The translations under genes were made by a program, and so were the position numbers. A stretch of 64,000 nucleotides of DNA from positions 122,546-186,545 of the forward strand of contig JACDNV010000005.1 in the NCBI GenBank assembly GCA_017656425.1, read 5' to 3'. The notes under the pieces are model-generated. The model searched no databases. It had not been told where the DNA came from and saw only the letters and a list, made by a program, of their open reading frames with translations. Shown here piece after piece: positions 19,005 to 27,992 of this stretch. This stretch comes from Candidatus Neomarinimicrobiota bacterium. GTDB lineage: Bacteria > Fidelibacterota > UBA2242 > B5-G15. Position 1 is the stretch's first letter, and each line of letters opens with the position of its first letter.

Positions 19005-22000
19005 GTGATAAAGAAGGTTCCATCTTCAGTCAATTTTATTAAACAGGAACATGAAATACTTGATTTCTGGGATAAGAATAAAATATTTGAAAAGCTTCGA
19101 AAGAAGAATGAAAACGGTCCTAAGTGGAGATTTGTTGATGGACCAATTACCGCTAATAATCCCATGGGTGTTCATCATGCATGGGGCAGGACCTATAAGG
19201 ATATTTTCCATCGATATAAAGCGATGAACGGTTATCATATGAGATATCAGAATGGTTTTGATTGCCAGGGATTATGGGTTGAGGTAGAGGTTGAAAAAGA
19301 ACTTGGATTCAAATCAAAAACTGATATAGAGGCATATGGTATTGAAAATTTTGTAAATAAATGTAAAGAGCGAGTATATAAATATTCAAAGATACAGACA
19401 ATGCAATCCATCCGTCTTGGTTATTGGATGGACTGGGATAATTCTTATTACACAATGTCGGATGAAAATAATTATACAATATGGTTATTTTTAAAAAAAT
19501 GCCATGAAAAAGGATTGATATATAAAGGTCACGATGTTATGCCCTGGTGCACAAGATGTGGATCTGCTTTATCTGAACATGAGATTGCGACAGAAGGATA
19601 TAGAGAACTAACGCACATAAGTGTCTATGTTAAGTTTAGACTAAAAAATAGAGAAAATGAGAATCTACTTGTATGGACGACAACCCCATGGACACTCACT
19701 GCAAACACAGCTGCAGCTGTCCATCCTGATAAAGAATACCTTAGAATTCGTTTCCGGAATGAAGTATATTATGTAATCAAAAATCGGGAGTCTATTTTTG
19801 GAAACGATTATAATATAGAAAGCTCCATTTCTGGTAAAGATATGGTGGGCTGGGAATATTTTGGACCTTTTGATGAACTGCCCGTACAAAATGGTGTAGT
19901 TCATAAAGTAATACCCTGGGATGAGGTTACGGAGGAGGAAGGTACAGGGATTGTTCATATTGCTCCTGGCTGTGGACAGGAGGATTTTGCCTTAGGGAAA
20001 GAGTTTGATTTAGCCGTTATAGCACCCCTTGATGAATTTGGTAATTATGTGGATGGTTTTGATTGGTTATCCGGGATGAATGTAAGTGAGGTTGCTATAC
20101 CAATTTTGAAAAACCTTGAAGAGAAAGGTATAAAATTTTCTGAAGAAAAGTATACTCATAGATATCCTGTTTGTTGGAGGCATGGTACGGAGCTCGTCTT
20201 CCGATTAGTAGATGAATGGTTTATTTCGATGGATAGTATACGGTATGACATGATGGAAATTACAAAAAAAATCAAGTGGATTCCTGAATATGGGATGGAA
20301 AGAGAACTCGATTGGTTACGTAATATGGGTGATTGGATGATCTCAAAGAAGAGATATTGGGGTTTGGCTTTGCCTATATGGGAATGTAATAGTTGTGGAC
20401 ATTTTACTGTGATTGGTGGCAAGGAAGAGTTGAAAGTTAAAGCAATAAAAGGTTGGGATAAATTTGAGGGACATTCTCCCCATAGGCCATGGATTGATGA
20501 GGTTAAAATAAAATGTGAAAAATGTGGGGAGTTAGCCAGTCGCATTCCCGATGTGGGCAATCCATGGTTGGATGCTGGAATTGTACCATATTCTACAATC
20601 AAATATACAAATGATAGAAAATATTGGGAGAGCTGGTTTCCTGCTGATTTTATATGTGAATCACTACCAGGACAGTTTAGGAACTGGTTTTATTCTCTTA
20701 TTGCTATGAGTACAGTTCTTGAAAATAGAGAACCATTTAAAACAGTACTTGGGTATGCCCTTGTGAAAGATGAAAAAGGTCAGGACATGCATAAGAGTGC
20801 TGGAAATGCGATATGGTTTGATGATGCGGCGGAAAATATGGGAGTTGATGTAATGAGATGGCTATACGCCTCTCATAATCCCTTTACCAATTTACTTTTT
20901 GGCTATAATATTGCTAATGATATCAGAAAGAAATTGATAACTTTGTGGAATTCATACTCATTTTTTACAACTTACGCCGAGATTGATAATTTTAACTTGA
21001 AGGATTTTGAAGTTAAGTATGAAGAGTTATCAGAACTGGATAAATGGTTGCTTGCTAGGTTACATATGCTATATAAGCATGCTAAAGAGAGCTATGATGA
21101 ATATATTATACATAAATTCATGGTACAGGTTGAAAGTTTTCTTGATGATTTATCCAATTGGTATATAAGAAGAAGTAGAAGGCGTTTCTGGAAGTCTGAG
21201 GATGATAAAGATAAAAAATGTGCTTATTTTACATTGTATCATGCACTAAAGGGACTAATAACTGTTTTGGCTCCGATAGTTCCGTTTGTCACAGAGGCTA
21301 TTTACCAGAATCTTGTTAGAGGTATTGAAGAAGACGCACCTGAAAGTGTCCATCTGTGTCCCTGGCCATTACCTAGTGAAAGATATATAAAAGAAGACTT
21401 AATACATAAAATTGATGCGGTTATTAAGATTGTAAGTCTCGGTAGGGCAGCACGAAACAAAGCTAACATTAAGGTTCGTCAGCCTTTAAGGAAAATCTAT
21501 GTCAAACTCCCTAGCAGTTTAAAAAGAGAAGAAATTTCAAAAATATCGGTGCAGATACTGGAAGAATTAAACATTAAGGATATAGAATTTATTGACGATG
21601 AGATGGAATTTGTTGATTATGATGTGAAACTAAATTATAGTGTACTTGGTCCTCGTTATGGTAAAGATTTGAGCAAAATTAATAAGGTAATTTCTACCTT
21701 TGATAAATCTCTTATTTATAAAAAAATAAATTCTGGTGGTAGTATAGAACTAAATCTCGGAGATAAAAAAATATTTTTGACAGGTGATGATTTAATAGTT
21801 GAAAAAAAAGATAAAGACAAGTTTGCATCTGCAGAAGATAATGGTTATTTTGTGGCTATAAGTACGGAACTTGATGATGATTTAATCAGAGAAGGGCAGG
21901 TCAGAGATTTGATAAGGCATGTTCAGATGATAAGAAAAGAAGCCAATCTTGAAGTTGACGATAGAATTGAAGTTAGTATTCAACTGCCAGATGATCTGGA

Positions 22001-22160
22001 ATTATCATTGAAAAATTTTAAAGATTACTTTATGACGGAAACATTATGCGAAAAGTTGAATTTTAAGTATAATGATGAGGGTGAATATTCAAAGACTTTC
22101 AAGATGGGTAAAAGAGAAATAAAAGTAAGTATAAAAAGATTAGCATTAAATGAGAGGTGA
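19005..22160 (+). CDS. ileS: Isoleucine--tRNA ligase
   Basis: Class Ia aminoacyl-tRNA synthetase of 1051 residues with a GTG start behind GGAGGGA. The catalytic HIGH element is the variant HHAW (residues 57-60, within NPMGVHHAWGRT) and the KMSKS loop is DMHKS (594-598). The editing domain includes VWTTTPWTLTANTA and GTGIVHIAPGCGQEDF. Cys pairs PWCTRCG and CNSCG..CEKCG suggest zinc sites. The tRNA-binding domain includes LSNWYIRRSRRRFW. The variant HIGH and KMSKS motifs put it in an atypical IleS subgroup. It follows DUF2905 by 12 bases. Confidence 0.92.
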   Translation: MIKKVPSSVNFIKQEHEILDFWDKNKIFEKLRKKNENGPKWRFVDGPITANNPMGVHHAWGRTYKDIFHRYKAMNGYHMRYQNGFDCQGLWVEVEVEKELGFKSKTDIEAYGIENFVNKCKERVYKYSKIQTMQSIRLGYWMDWDNSYYTMSDENNYTIWLFLKKCHEKGLIYKGHDVMPWCTRCGSALSEHEIATEGYRELTHISVYVKFRLKNRENENLLVWTTTPWTLTANTAAAVHPDKEYLRIRFRNEVYYVIKNRESIFGNDYNIESSISGKDMVGWEYFGPFDELPVQNGVVHKVIPWDEVTEEEGTGIVHIAPGCGQEDFALGKEFDLAVIAPLDEFGNYVDGFDWLSGMNVSEVAIPILKNLEEKGIKFSEEKYTHRYPVCWRHGTELVFRLVDEWFISMDSIRYDMMEITKKIKWIPEYGMERELDWLRNMGDWMISKKRYWGLALPIWECNSCGHFTVIGGKEELKVKAIKGWDKFEGHSPHRPWIDEVKIKCEKCGELASRIPDVGNPWLDAGIVPYSTIKYTNDRKYWESWFPADFICESLPGQFRNWFYSLIAMSTVLENREPFKTVLGYALVKDEKGQDMHKSAGNAIWFDDAAENMGVDVMRWLYASHNPFTNLLFGYNIANDIRKKLITLWNSYSFFTTYAEIDNFNLKDFEVKYEELSELDKWLLARLHMLYKHAKESYDEYIIHKFMVQVESFLDDLSNWYIRRSRRRFWKSEDDKDKKCAYFTLYHALKGLITVLAPIVPFVTEAIYQNLVRGIEEDAPESVHLCPWPLPSERYIKEDLIHKIDAVIKIVSLGRAARNKANIKVRQPLRKIYVKLPSSLKREEISKISVQILEELNIKDIEFIDDEMEFVDYDVKLNYSVLGPRYGKDLSKINKVISTFDKSLIYKKINSGGSIELNLGDKKIFLTGDDLIVEKKDKDKFASAEDNGYFVAISTELDDDLIREGQVRDLIRHVQMIRKEANLEVDDRIEVSIQLPDDLELSLKNFKDYFMTETLCEKLNFKYNDEGEYSKTFKMGKREIKVSIKRLALNER

Positions 22161-22163
22161 AAT

Positions 22164-22550
22164 ATGGCGAGAAAGAAAAGGCTAAGTGATGAGGAACTTC
22201 AATACTACAAAAATATCTTGCTAAAAAAAAGGGAAGAAGTAATTGAGAATATTAGAAAATTAGAAGAGATAACTATAAATGATCAGTCAAAGCAAGAAGG
22301 TACTTATTTTGATTCAACTTATGCGTATCATATGGCAGACGTGGGCACAGATGCTCAGGAGAGAGAAAAAGCATTCCTGTGGTTATCTCGAGAAAATAAG
22401 TTTTTAAAACATATTGATGCAGCACTGCAAAGAATTGAAACGGGAGAATACGGTTTTTGTATAGAATGTGGAGACAAAATACCGAAGGAAAGGTTGGAAG
22501 AGGTTCCACATACCCAGCACTGTGTGAAGTGCAAAAATAAGCCCAAATAA
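22164..22550 (+). CDS. TraR/DksA family zinc-finger protein
   Basis: A 128-residue protein with an N-terminal coiled coil (YYKNILLKKREEVIENIRKLEEI) and a C-terminal four-cysteine zinc finger: FCIECGDKIPKERL followed by HCVKCK. This is the DksA/TraR layout, in which the coiled coil reaches into the RNA polymerase secondary channel. The coiled-coil tip of true DksA has two Asp residues, and I see no clear DxxDxA motif here, so a general stress or YteA-type role is possible. It starts three bases after ileS. Confidence 0.85.
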   Translation: MARKKRLSDEELQYYKNILLKKREEVIENIRKLEEITINDQSKQEGTYFDSTYAYHMADVGTDAQEREKAFLWLSRENKFLKHIDAALQRIETGEYGFCIECGDKIPKERLEEVPHTQHCVKCKNKPK

Positions 22551-22590
22551 CCTGGAATTAATATTATTAAATTTTTTACCCACATTTTTA

Positions 22591-23568
22591 ATGTGTAAAT
22601 CATATAGAGAGAGTTTCAATATAATTGTTGATAATGAGGTAACATCTAGATTAGATAAGTATATTTCATCGAAAATTGATATTTCAAGGAGTAAAATATC
22701 TAAACTCATTAAGGACGGAGACATTCTGGTGAATAATCATATTGTACGGCCAAATTACAGAGTTCGTACAGGTGACGTAGTGTTGATAAATTTGCCCGAA
22801 CCAGAAGAGATAGAAATTACACCAGCAAATATACCACTGGATATTATCTACGAGGATGAATTTTATATAGCAATCAATAAAAAACCAGGGATTGTGGTAC
22901 ATCCAGGCGCTGGGAATTTTCACAATACATTGGTAAGTGGACTATTGAATTATACACGTAATTTAAGCAAGGTTGGTGGTGAATTTAGACCTGGAATAGT
23001 TCATAGACTCGATAAGGATACGTCGGGAGTCTTAATAGTTGCAAAATCAGACGAAGCACACTGGAAACTGTCGGAAATGTTTGCTAATAGGCAAGTACAC
23101 AAAGAATATTTAGCATATATATGGGGCACAATTAGAGATGATCATGGAGTTATATGTAAACCGATTGATAGGAGTAAGAAAAATAGAAAAAAATTTGTAG
23201 TATCTGAGGGTGGGAAAGAAGCAATTACCGAGTTCAATGTAATAAAGAAGTACAATTGCATAACGTATGTGTCTTTAATATTAAAGACGGGTAGGACTCA
23301 TCAGGCAAGAGTTCATATGAAGTATATTGGACATCCAATTGTGGGTGATAGAGAATACGGATGTTACAGTTTTGGCGGTATTCGTGTAAATAGAAGAGAT
23401 AGAGAGTGTATAAATAAGATTAGAAATGTAGTCGATAGACACCTATTACATGCCTATCGACTAAAGTTTTTTCATCCTTTTTTTGAAAAGGATGTTTCTC
23501 TGGTCGCTCCGATCCCAGAAGATTTTGAAATGATTGAAAAAATTCTAAAAGAATGTTATAATACTTAG
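22591..23568 (+). CDS. rluD: RluA/RluD family 23S rRNA pseudouridine synthase
   Basis: Pseudouridine synthase of 325 residues. An S4 RNA-binding domain (SRLDKYISSKIDISRSKISKLIKDG) at residues 15-75 is followed by the catalytic domain with GIVHRLDKDTSGVLIVAK, where the Asp in HRLD is the nucleophile, and by LKTGRTHQARVHMKYIGHPIVGD. This arrangement is that of RluD, which modifies helix 69 of 23S rRNA, although RluC-like specificity cannot be excluded. It is followed by the xer gene after two bases. The lspA gene often found next to rluD is not here. Confidence 0.9.
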   Translation: MCKSYRESFNIIVDNEVTSRLDKYISSKIDISRSKISKLIKDGDILVNNHIVRPNYRVRTGDVVLINLPEPEEIEITPANIPLDIIYEDEFYIAINKKPGIVVHPGAGNFHNTLVSGLLNYTRNLSKVGGEFRPGIVHRLDKDTSGVLIVAKSDEAHWKLSEMFANRQVHKEYLAYIWGTIRDDHGVICKPIDRSKKNRKKFVVSEGGKEAITEFNVIKKYNCITYVSLILKTGRTHQARVHMKYIGHPIVGDREYGCYSFGGIRVNRRDRECINKIRNVVDRHLLHAYRLKFFHPFFEKDVSLVAPIPEDFEMIEKILKECYNT

Positions 23569-23570
23569 TA

Positions 23571-24482
23571 ATGAAGAACATCGATCAATACCTCAGTTTG
23601 TTTAAAGACTTTCTTAATATTGAGCGTGGATATTCCAGTAACACTATTGAGTCTTATGAAAGAGATATTTTGCAATTTCTAAGATATATAGAATCTGAAT
23701 ACTTCTCTGGAGGGGAAATAGACCTTAAAAAGCTGGATAGAAGTCATATCAGGGAGTATCTGGGTGTACTCGATAGTATTGGCCTTGAGAAATCTTCAAT
23801 CTCAAGGAAACTGTCATCACTTAAATCCTTTTATAAATTTTTAGTAACACATGGTTATGTTACGAATAATCCAGCAATTAGAATAAGGTCACCAAAGCTT
23901 GCAAAGAAATTACCTACAGTGTTGAGTGAAAAAGAAGTCTTTGACGTTCTTGATAATATCACCCCATATGATTTTATAACAAGCCGGAATAAATCAATAA
24001 TAGAATTATTATATGGGACAGGTATAAGATTAGGTGAGTTGGTTTGGTTAAATTGTATTGATCTTGATAAAAGGAACTATTTGATCAGAGTATTTGGCAA
24101 AGGGAAAAAGGAAAGAATGGTGCCAGTTGGAGAGAAAATAATAAAATCGATTGATGAATATTTTAAATATAGAAAAATTGACTTTGGAATGCCACATTTT
24201 GATAGTCCCTTATTCATAAGTAAAAGAGGGAGAAGATTATCTCGCCAAATGATTCAAGTGATTGTTAAGAAATATTTGGAAGAGGTTTCGGAGAAGGAAC
24301 ATTTAAGTCCACATGTATTAAGGCATACCTTTGCAACGCATATGTTAGATAGGGGAGCTGATATAAATTCCGTTAGAGAGCTATTAGGACATAGTAAATT
24401 ATCTACCACGCAAATTTATACCCATTTAAGTATTGGGAGATTAAAAGAGATATATAAAAATGCACATCCTCATGCAAAATAG
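23571..24482 (+). CDS. xerD: Tyrosine recombinase XerC/XerD
   Basis: Site-specific recombinase of 303 residues, the typical Xer size. The N-terminal SAM-like DNA-binding domain covers residues 3-90. The catalytic domain has Arg153 in YGTGIRLGEL, a lysine in FGKGKKERMVPV, HVLRH (His248, Arg251), LLGHSKLSTTQIYTH (His274) and the nucleophile Tyr283. It lies within a housekeeping run and no phage genes are near, so chromosome dimer resolution is the likely role. XerC versus XerD cannot be decided, and a single-recombinase (XerA/XerH style) system is possible. Confidence 0.9.
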   Translation: MKNIDQYLSLFKDFLNIERGYSSNTIESYERDILQFLRYIESEYFSGGEIDLKKLDRSHIREYLGVLDSIGLEKSSISRKLSSLKSFYKFLVTHGYVTNNPAIRIRSPKLAKKLPTVLSEKEVFDVLDNITPYDFITSRNKSIIELLYGTGIRLGELVWLNCIDLDKRNYLIRVFGKGKKERMVPVGEKIIKSIDEYFKYRKIDFGMPHFDSPLFISKRGRRLSRQMIQVIVKKYLEEVSEKEHLSPHVLRHTFATHMLDRGADINSVRELLGHSKLSTTQIYTHLSIGRLKEIYKNAHPHAK

Positions 24483-24501
24483 AAAAAAGAAAGGAGAAGC
24501 T

Positions 24502-24789
24502 ATGCAGATTGAAATTACATCGAGACATGCAGAAATTTCAGATCGAGTAAAAGAATATTTGAAAGAAAAGGTTGAAAAACTGTCGAGATATTATCCAAAT
24601 ATTGTAAATTGTCAAGTTGTGCTTGATAGGCAAAAAGAAGGTGAAATGGTTGAGGTCAATTTGCATATTTCCGGAAAAAATTTTATAACAAAAGTAACAA
24701 CTGATAATCTTATAAAATCTATCGATACTGCTATCGATAAGATAGAGGTTCAATTAAAAAAATTTAAAGAAAAAAGGTATGAAAAATGA
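24502..24789 (+). CDS. hpf: Ribosome hibernation promoting factor (HPF/RaiA, short form)
   Basis: A 95-residue protein binding the 30S subunit during stationary phase. MQIEITSRHAEISDRVKEYLKEKVEKLSRY and the strand ADRQ-like VVLDRQKEGEMVEVNLHISG, ending in DTAIDKIEVQLKKFKEK, match the short HPF/YfiA family. I chose ATG 24502, behind AAGGAGAAG, rather than the earlier in-frame ATG inside xerD. The stop overlaps the hprK start by four bases. The hpf-hprK order is seen in other bacteria, often near rpoN, which is not present here. Confidence 0.92.
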   Translation: MQIEITSRHAEISDRVKEYLKEKVEKLSRYYPNIVNCQVVLDRQKEGEMVEVNLHISGKNFITKVTTDNLIKSIDTAIDKIEVQLKKFKEKRYEK

Positions 24790-25772
24790 TTCAGGAACCA
24801 TTAACTGTAGGTCGATTATATAAAGATAATAAAAAAAAATTAAGGTTAAGACAGTTAAATTGTGAAATTGGCAGGGACAGACTTTTAAAATCCTATCAAT
24901 TAAATCGTCCTGGATTGGAACTTGCCGGTCACTGGGAATATTTTGATGAGAAAAGAATTCAGGTTTTCGGTTTGAAGGAAAAAAAATATTTTGACAGGCT
25001 TAATGAAGAAGAAATAGGGGAAATTTTTAAAAAGTTAGTTTCATACAATATTCCTGCAATTATTTTTGCCCACAGTACAAAGCCACCAATTCCAGAAATT
25101 CTGGATATGGCAACAAAAAGAAATATTGGGGTATTTGCAACTTCGATTACAACAAGTGATATTATTGCATTTTTAATGGATTATCTTGATTGGAATCTTG
25201 CTCCATCTTCAGTATTGCATGGGTCACTTGTTGATGTTTATGGAGTTGGTATATTGTTGACTGGAAGAAGTGGCATCGGGAAAAGTGAGATTACCCTGGA
25301 CCTCGTTGAGAGGGGACATCGGCTTGTCGCTGATGATCTTGTGAAAGTTATAAGAAGAGCTGATAATGTTTTGATTGGGATGGGGTTAGATTTTTACGAA
25401 CATCAGATTGAGATACGTGGTGTTGGGATAGTGGATGTGAGCAGTATGTTTGGCATAAGGGCAATAAGAAAGCAGAAAAGAGTTGAAGTTCAGGTAGAGC
25501 TTGAGGATTGGAGTAAGCTTGATAATTATGAACGAATAGGGACGTCAGAAACACGAATTAAGATACTTGATGTTGAAATTCCCCTTGTGAAGCTGCCAAT
25601 ATACCCGGGGAAAAATATTACAGTGATAATTGAAGTTATTGCTATGAATCACCTGCTTAAAACTTATGGTAAATACATGGCAAGGGATTTTGAGAAAAAG
25701 TTATTTAAGAAATTGCAACAAAAAGCACGTGATAAGGAGTTAAAGCAATATTTCAAAAAGGATTTTGAATAG
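24786..25772 (+). CDS. hprK: HPr kinase/phosphorylase
   Basis: Bifunctional kinase and phosphorylase acting on Ser46 of HPr. The HPrK C-terminal domain has VLHGSLVDVYGVGILLTG with His145, the Walker A GRSGIGKS at residues 160-167, VERGHRLVADD, and the HPrK signature EIRGVGIVDVSSMFG. The N-terminal domain is present, giving a normal 328 residues. Its partner HPr, with both His15 and Ser46, is encoded at 50.5 kb in this window. It overlaps hpf by four bases and the nucleotidyltransferase reading frame begins near its end. Confidence 0.95.
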   Translation: MIQEPLTVGRLYKDNKKKLRLRQLNCEIGRDRLLKSYQLNRPGLELAGHWEYFDEKRIQVFGLKEKKYFDRLNEEEIGEIFKKLVSYNIPAIIFAHSTKPPIPEILDMATKRNIGVFATSITTSDIIAFLMDYLDWNLAPSSVLHGSLVDVYGVGILLTGRSGIGKSEITLDLVERGHRLVADDLVKVIRRADNVLIGMGLDFYEHQIEIRGVGIVDVSSMFGIRAIRKQKRVEVQVELEDWSKLDNYERIGTSETRIKILDVEIPLVKLPIYPGKNITVIIEVIAMNHLLKTYGKYMARDFEKKLFKKLQQKARDKELKQYFKKDFE

Positions 25773-25788
25773 TAATGGGGTAATGGGT

Positions 25789-26769
25789 ATGATTGATGTA
25801 ATAATTCCTGCAGCAGGATTAGGTAAAAGATTAAGACCAATTACGTTATCGATACCCAAAGTCTTGTTACCGGTAGCAGATAAGCCGATTCTTGGACACA
25901 TTCTTGACCGACTAAAAAATCTGGAGATCCAAGAGATAACAATAGTAATAGGTTATCTTGGGAACCAGGTAGTAGAGTATGTGATGGAAAATTATAAGGG
26001 CAGAAAGTTTAGATTCGTTGAACAGAAGGATTTACTGGGTCTTGGACATGCGGTAAGATTGGCTTTAAAAAAGAAAAGAACGCCTGTGCTTATTGTTCTA
26101 GGTGATACGATTATTGATGTTGATTATAAAAAAATTATAAATAAAGGGGAAAATACAATTGGCGTTATGGAAGTTGAAAATCCAAGGCGGTTTGGAGTAG
26201 TGGAGGTTAACGGGAGAAAAATTGTTGATTTAGTTGAAAAGTCGGAAAATCCACCGAGCAATCTTGCTATTGCTGGTGTCTATTATTTTAAGGATCAGTC
26301 ATTATTAAAAAAAGGTATTGATGAAATAATGAAAAAAGGGGTAAAAACAAAAGGTGAATACCAGCTTACCGATGCAATGAGAATGCTCATAGAAAAGGGT
26401 GTTGATTTGTGGATAGAACCCATAGATGCTTGCTATGACTGTGGTACTCGAGAAGCATTGCTTGAGTCAAATAGAGTTTTATTGAATAAGTTTAAAACAG
26501 CTATTTATTCCTTTAAAGATTCTATAATAATACCGCCTGTATATATTCATCCCGATGCGGATGTAAGAAAATCCATAATAGGACCATATGTGAGTATAGG
26601 TGCTAATACTATTATAGAGTATTCAATAATCAAGGATTCAATAATCGATAAGAATTCCACCGCTAGGGAAGCAATAATTAAGGAAAGTCTCATTGGAAAT
26701 AATTCTCATATTAGGGGGTCTTCGGTTATTCTTGAAGTTGGTGGTTATCCTTCGATGGATTTAGCTTGA
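25789..26769 (+). CDS. Sugar-nucleotide nucleotidyltransferase with left-handed beta-helix tail
   Basis: NDP-sugar pyrophosphorylase of about 326 residues. The signature AGLGKRLRPITLSIPKVLLPVADKPILGHIL opens the catalytic domain, and YQLTDAMRMLIEKG and the FGVVEV region match glucose-1-phosphate thymidylyl/uridylyl transferases. The C-terminal part has hexapeptide-repeat character (IGPYVSIGANTIIEYSIIKDSIID). I start at ATG 25789, where GGGGT gives ribosome-binding spacing, although ATG 25783 and an upstream TTG are possible. Exact nucleotide and sugar are not resolved. Confidence 0.85.
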   Translation: MIDVIIPAAGLGKRLRPITLSIPKVLLPVADKPILGHILDRLKNLEIQEITIVIGYLGNQVVEYVMENYKGRKFRFVEQKDLLGLGHAVRLALKKKRTPVLIVLGDTIIDVDYKKIINKGENTIGVMEVENPRRFGVVEVNGRKIVDLVEKSENPPSNLAIAGVYYFKDQSLLKKGIDEIMKKGVKTKGEYQLTDAMRMLIEKGVDLWIEPIDACYDCGTREALLESNRVLLNKFKTAIYSFKDSIIIPPVYIHPDADVRKSIIGPYVSIGANTIIEYSIIKDSIIDKNSTAREAIIKESLIGNNSHIRGSSVILEVGGYPSMDLA

Positions 26770-26831
26770 TTTTACAAAAAAGTATGAATAGTTTTGTCTG
26801 ATTTATTTTTAGAATAGGAGGAAATGATAAT

Positions 26832-27992
26832 ATGAAAAAGTTTAGATTTACTTCAGAATCGGTTACTGAGGGGCATCCGGATAAAATATGTGATCAAATT
26901 TCTGATGCCATTCTTGATGAGATAATAGCCAAGGACCCTGATGCAAGGGTGGCATGTGAAGCATTAACCACGACCGGAATGGTCCTTGTCGTTGGTGAGA
27001 TTAGTACAACCTGCTATGTTGATATTCCACAGGTAGTAAGGAATACTCTTGATTACATAGGATATAATAATCCAGATTTTGGTATTGATGCAAAGACATG
27101 TGCTGTTATAACATCTATTCATGAACAAAGTGAGAATATAGCAATAGGAGTAACAGAGACAAACGATAAAGAGCAGGGAGCCGGCGATCAGGGGATGATG
27201 TTTGGTTTTGCTATTGATGAAACTCCAGAGTTGATGCCACTTCCTATTTCACTTGCACACCGGTTGACAAGGCGACTAGCAGAGGTCAGGAAGAAAGGTA
27301 TTTTAAACTGGGTCAGGCCGGACGGTAAAGCACAGGTCACAGTTGAATACGAAGATGGAGAGCCGAAATGGGTACCGAGCGTAGTAATTGCAGTTCATCA
27401 CAATCCTGAGGTTTCTCATAAGCAGATTGTTGATGATATTAAAAATTATGTAATATATCCAGTGCTTGGTGAATATGTATCCAAGGAAACAAAGTTTTAT
27501 ATAAATGCAACTGGTATTTTTACAATTGGTGGACCTCAGGCAGACTCTGGAGTTACAGGCAGGAAAATAATTGTTGATACCTACGGTGGTATGGGTCGTC
27601 ATGGAGGCGGAGCTTTTTCTGGTAAGGACCCATCCAAAGTTGATAGATCAGCTTCATATATGGCAAGACATATAGCAAAGAACATAGTAGCAAGTGGATT
27701 GGCAAAGAAGTGCGAAGTTCAACTTGCCTATTCAATTGGTATTGCCAATCCAGTCTCTGTATTCGTAGATACTTTTGGTACTGGAGAGGTTGATGAACAA
27801 AAATTAGCTAAGGCTGTTATGGAAATTTTTCCATTAAAACCAGCGCAGATAATTAAATATCTAAATCTTAAGAGACCAATTTATCTTAAAACTGCAGCAT
27901 ATGGACATTTTGGAAGAGAGAACGATGAGGATTTTACTTGGGAAAAGCGTAATATGGTTGAAAAATTAAAAGATTATTTTGGGGTGAATTAA
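26832..27992 (+). CDS. metK: S-adenosylmethionine synthetase
   Basis: Methionine adenosyltransferase of 386 residues forming SAM from methionine and ATP. Visible signatures are [20 protein letters not shown], the hexapeptide [31 protein letters not shown] and [18 protein letters not shown] strong TAGGAGG precedes the start. The stop codon and the ahcY start overlap by one base (TAATG), so the two are translationally coupled. No SAM riboswitch is evident in the 60-base upstream gap. Confidence 0.98.
   Translation: MKKFRFTSESVTEGHPDKICDQISDAILDEIIAKDPDARVACEALTTTGMVLVVGEISTTCYVDIPQVVRNTLDYIGYNNPDFGIDAKTCAVITSIHEQSENIAIGVTETNDKEQGAGDQGMMFGFAIDETPELMPLPISLAHRLTRRLAEVRKKGILNWVRPDGKAQVTVEYEDGEPKWVPSVVIAVHHNPEVSHKQIVDDIKNYVIYPVLGEYVSKETKFYINATGIFTIGGPQADSGVTGRKIIVDTYGGMGRHGGGAFSGKDPSKVDRSASYMARHIAKNIVASGLAKKCEVQLAYSIGIANPVSVFVDTFGTGEVDEQKLAKAVMEIFPLKPAQIIKYLNLKRPIYLKTAAYGHFGRENDEDFTWEKRNMVEKLKDYFGVN

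Noticed and set aside
23571-24482. Integrase of a prophage or integrative element
   Set aside because: It sits within a tight housekeeping run between rluD and hpf, has typical Xer length and no attachment site or phage genes nearby.
26770-26831. SAM riboswitch ahead of metK
   Set aside because: The gap is only about 60 bases and shows no stem-loop arrangement typical of SAM riboswitches.
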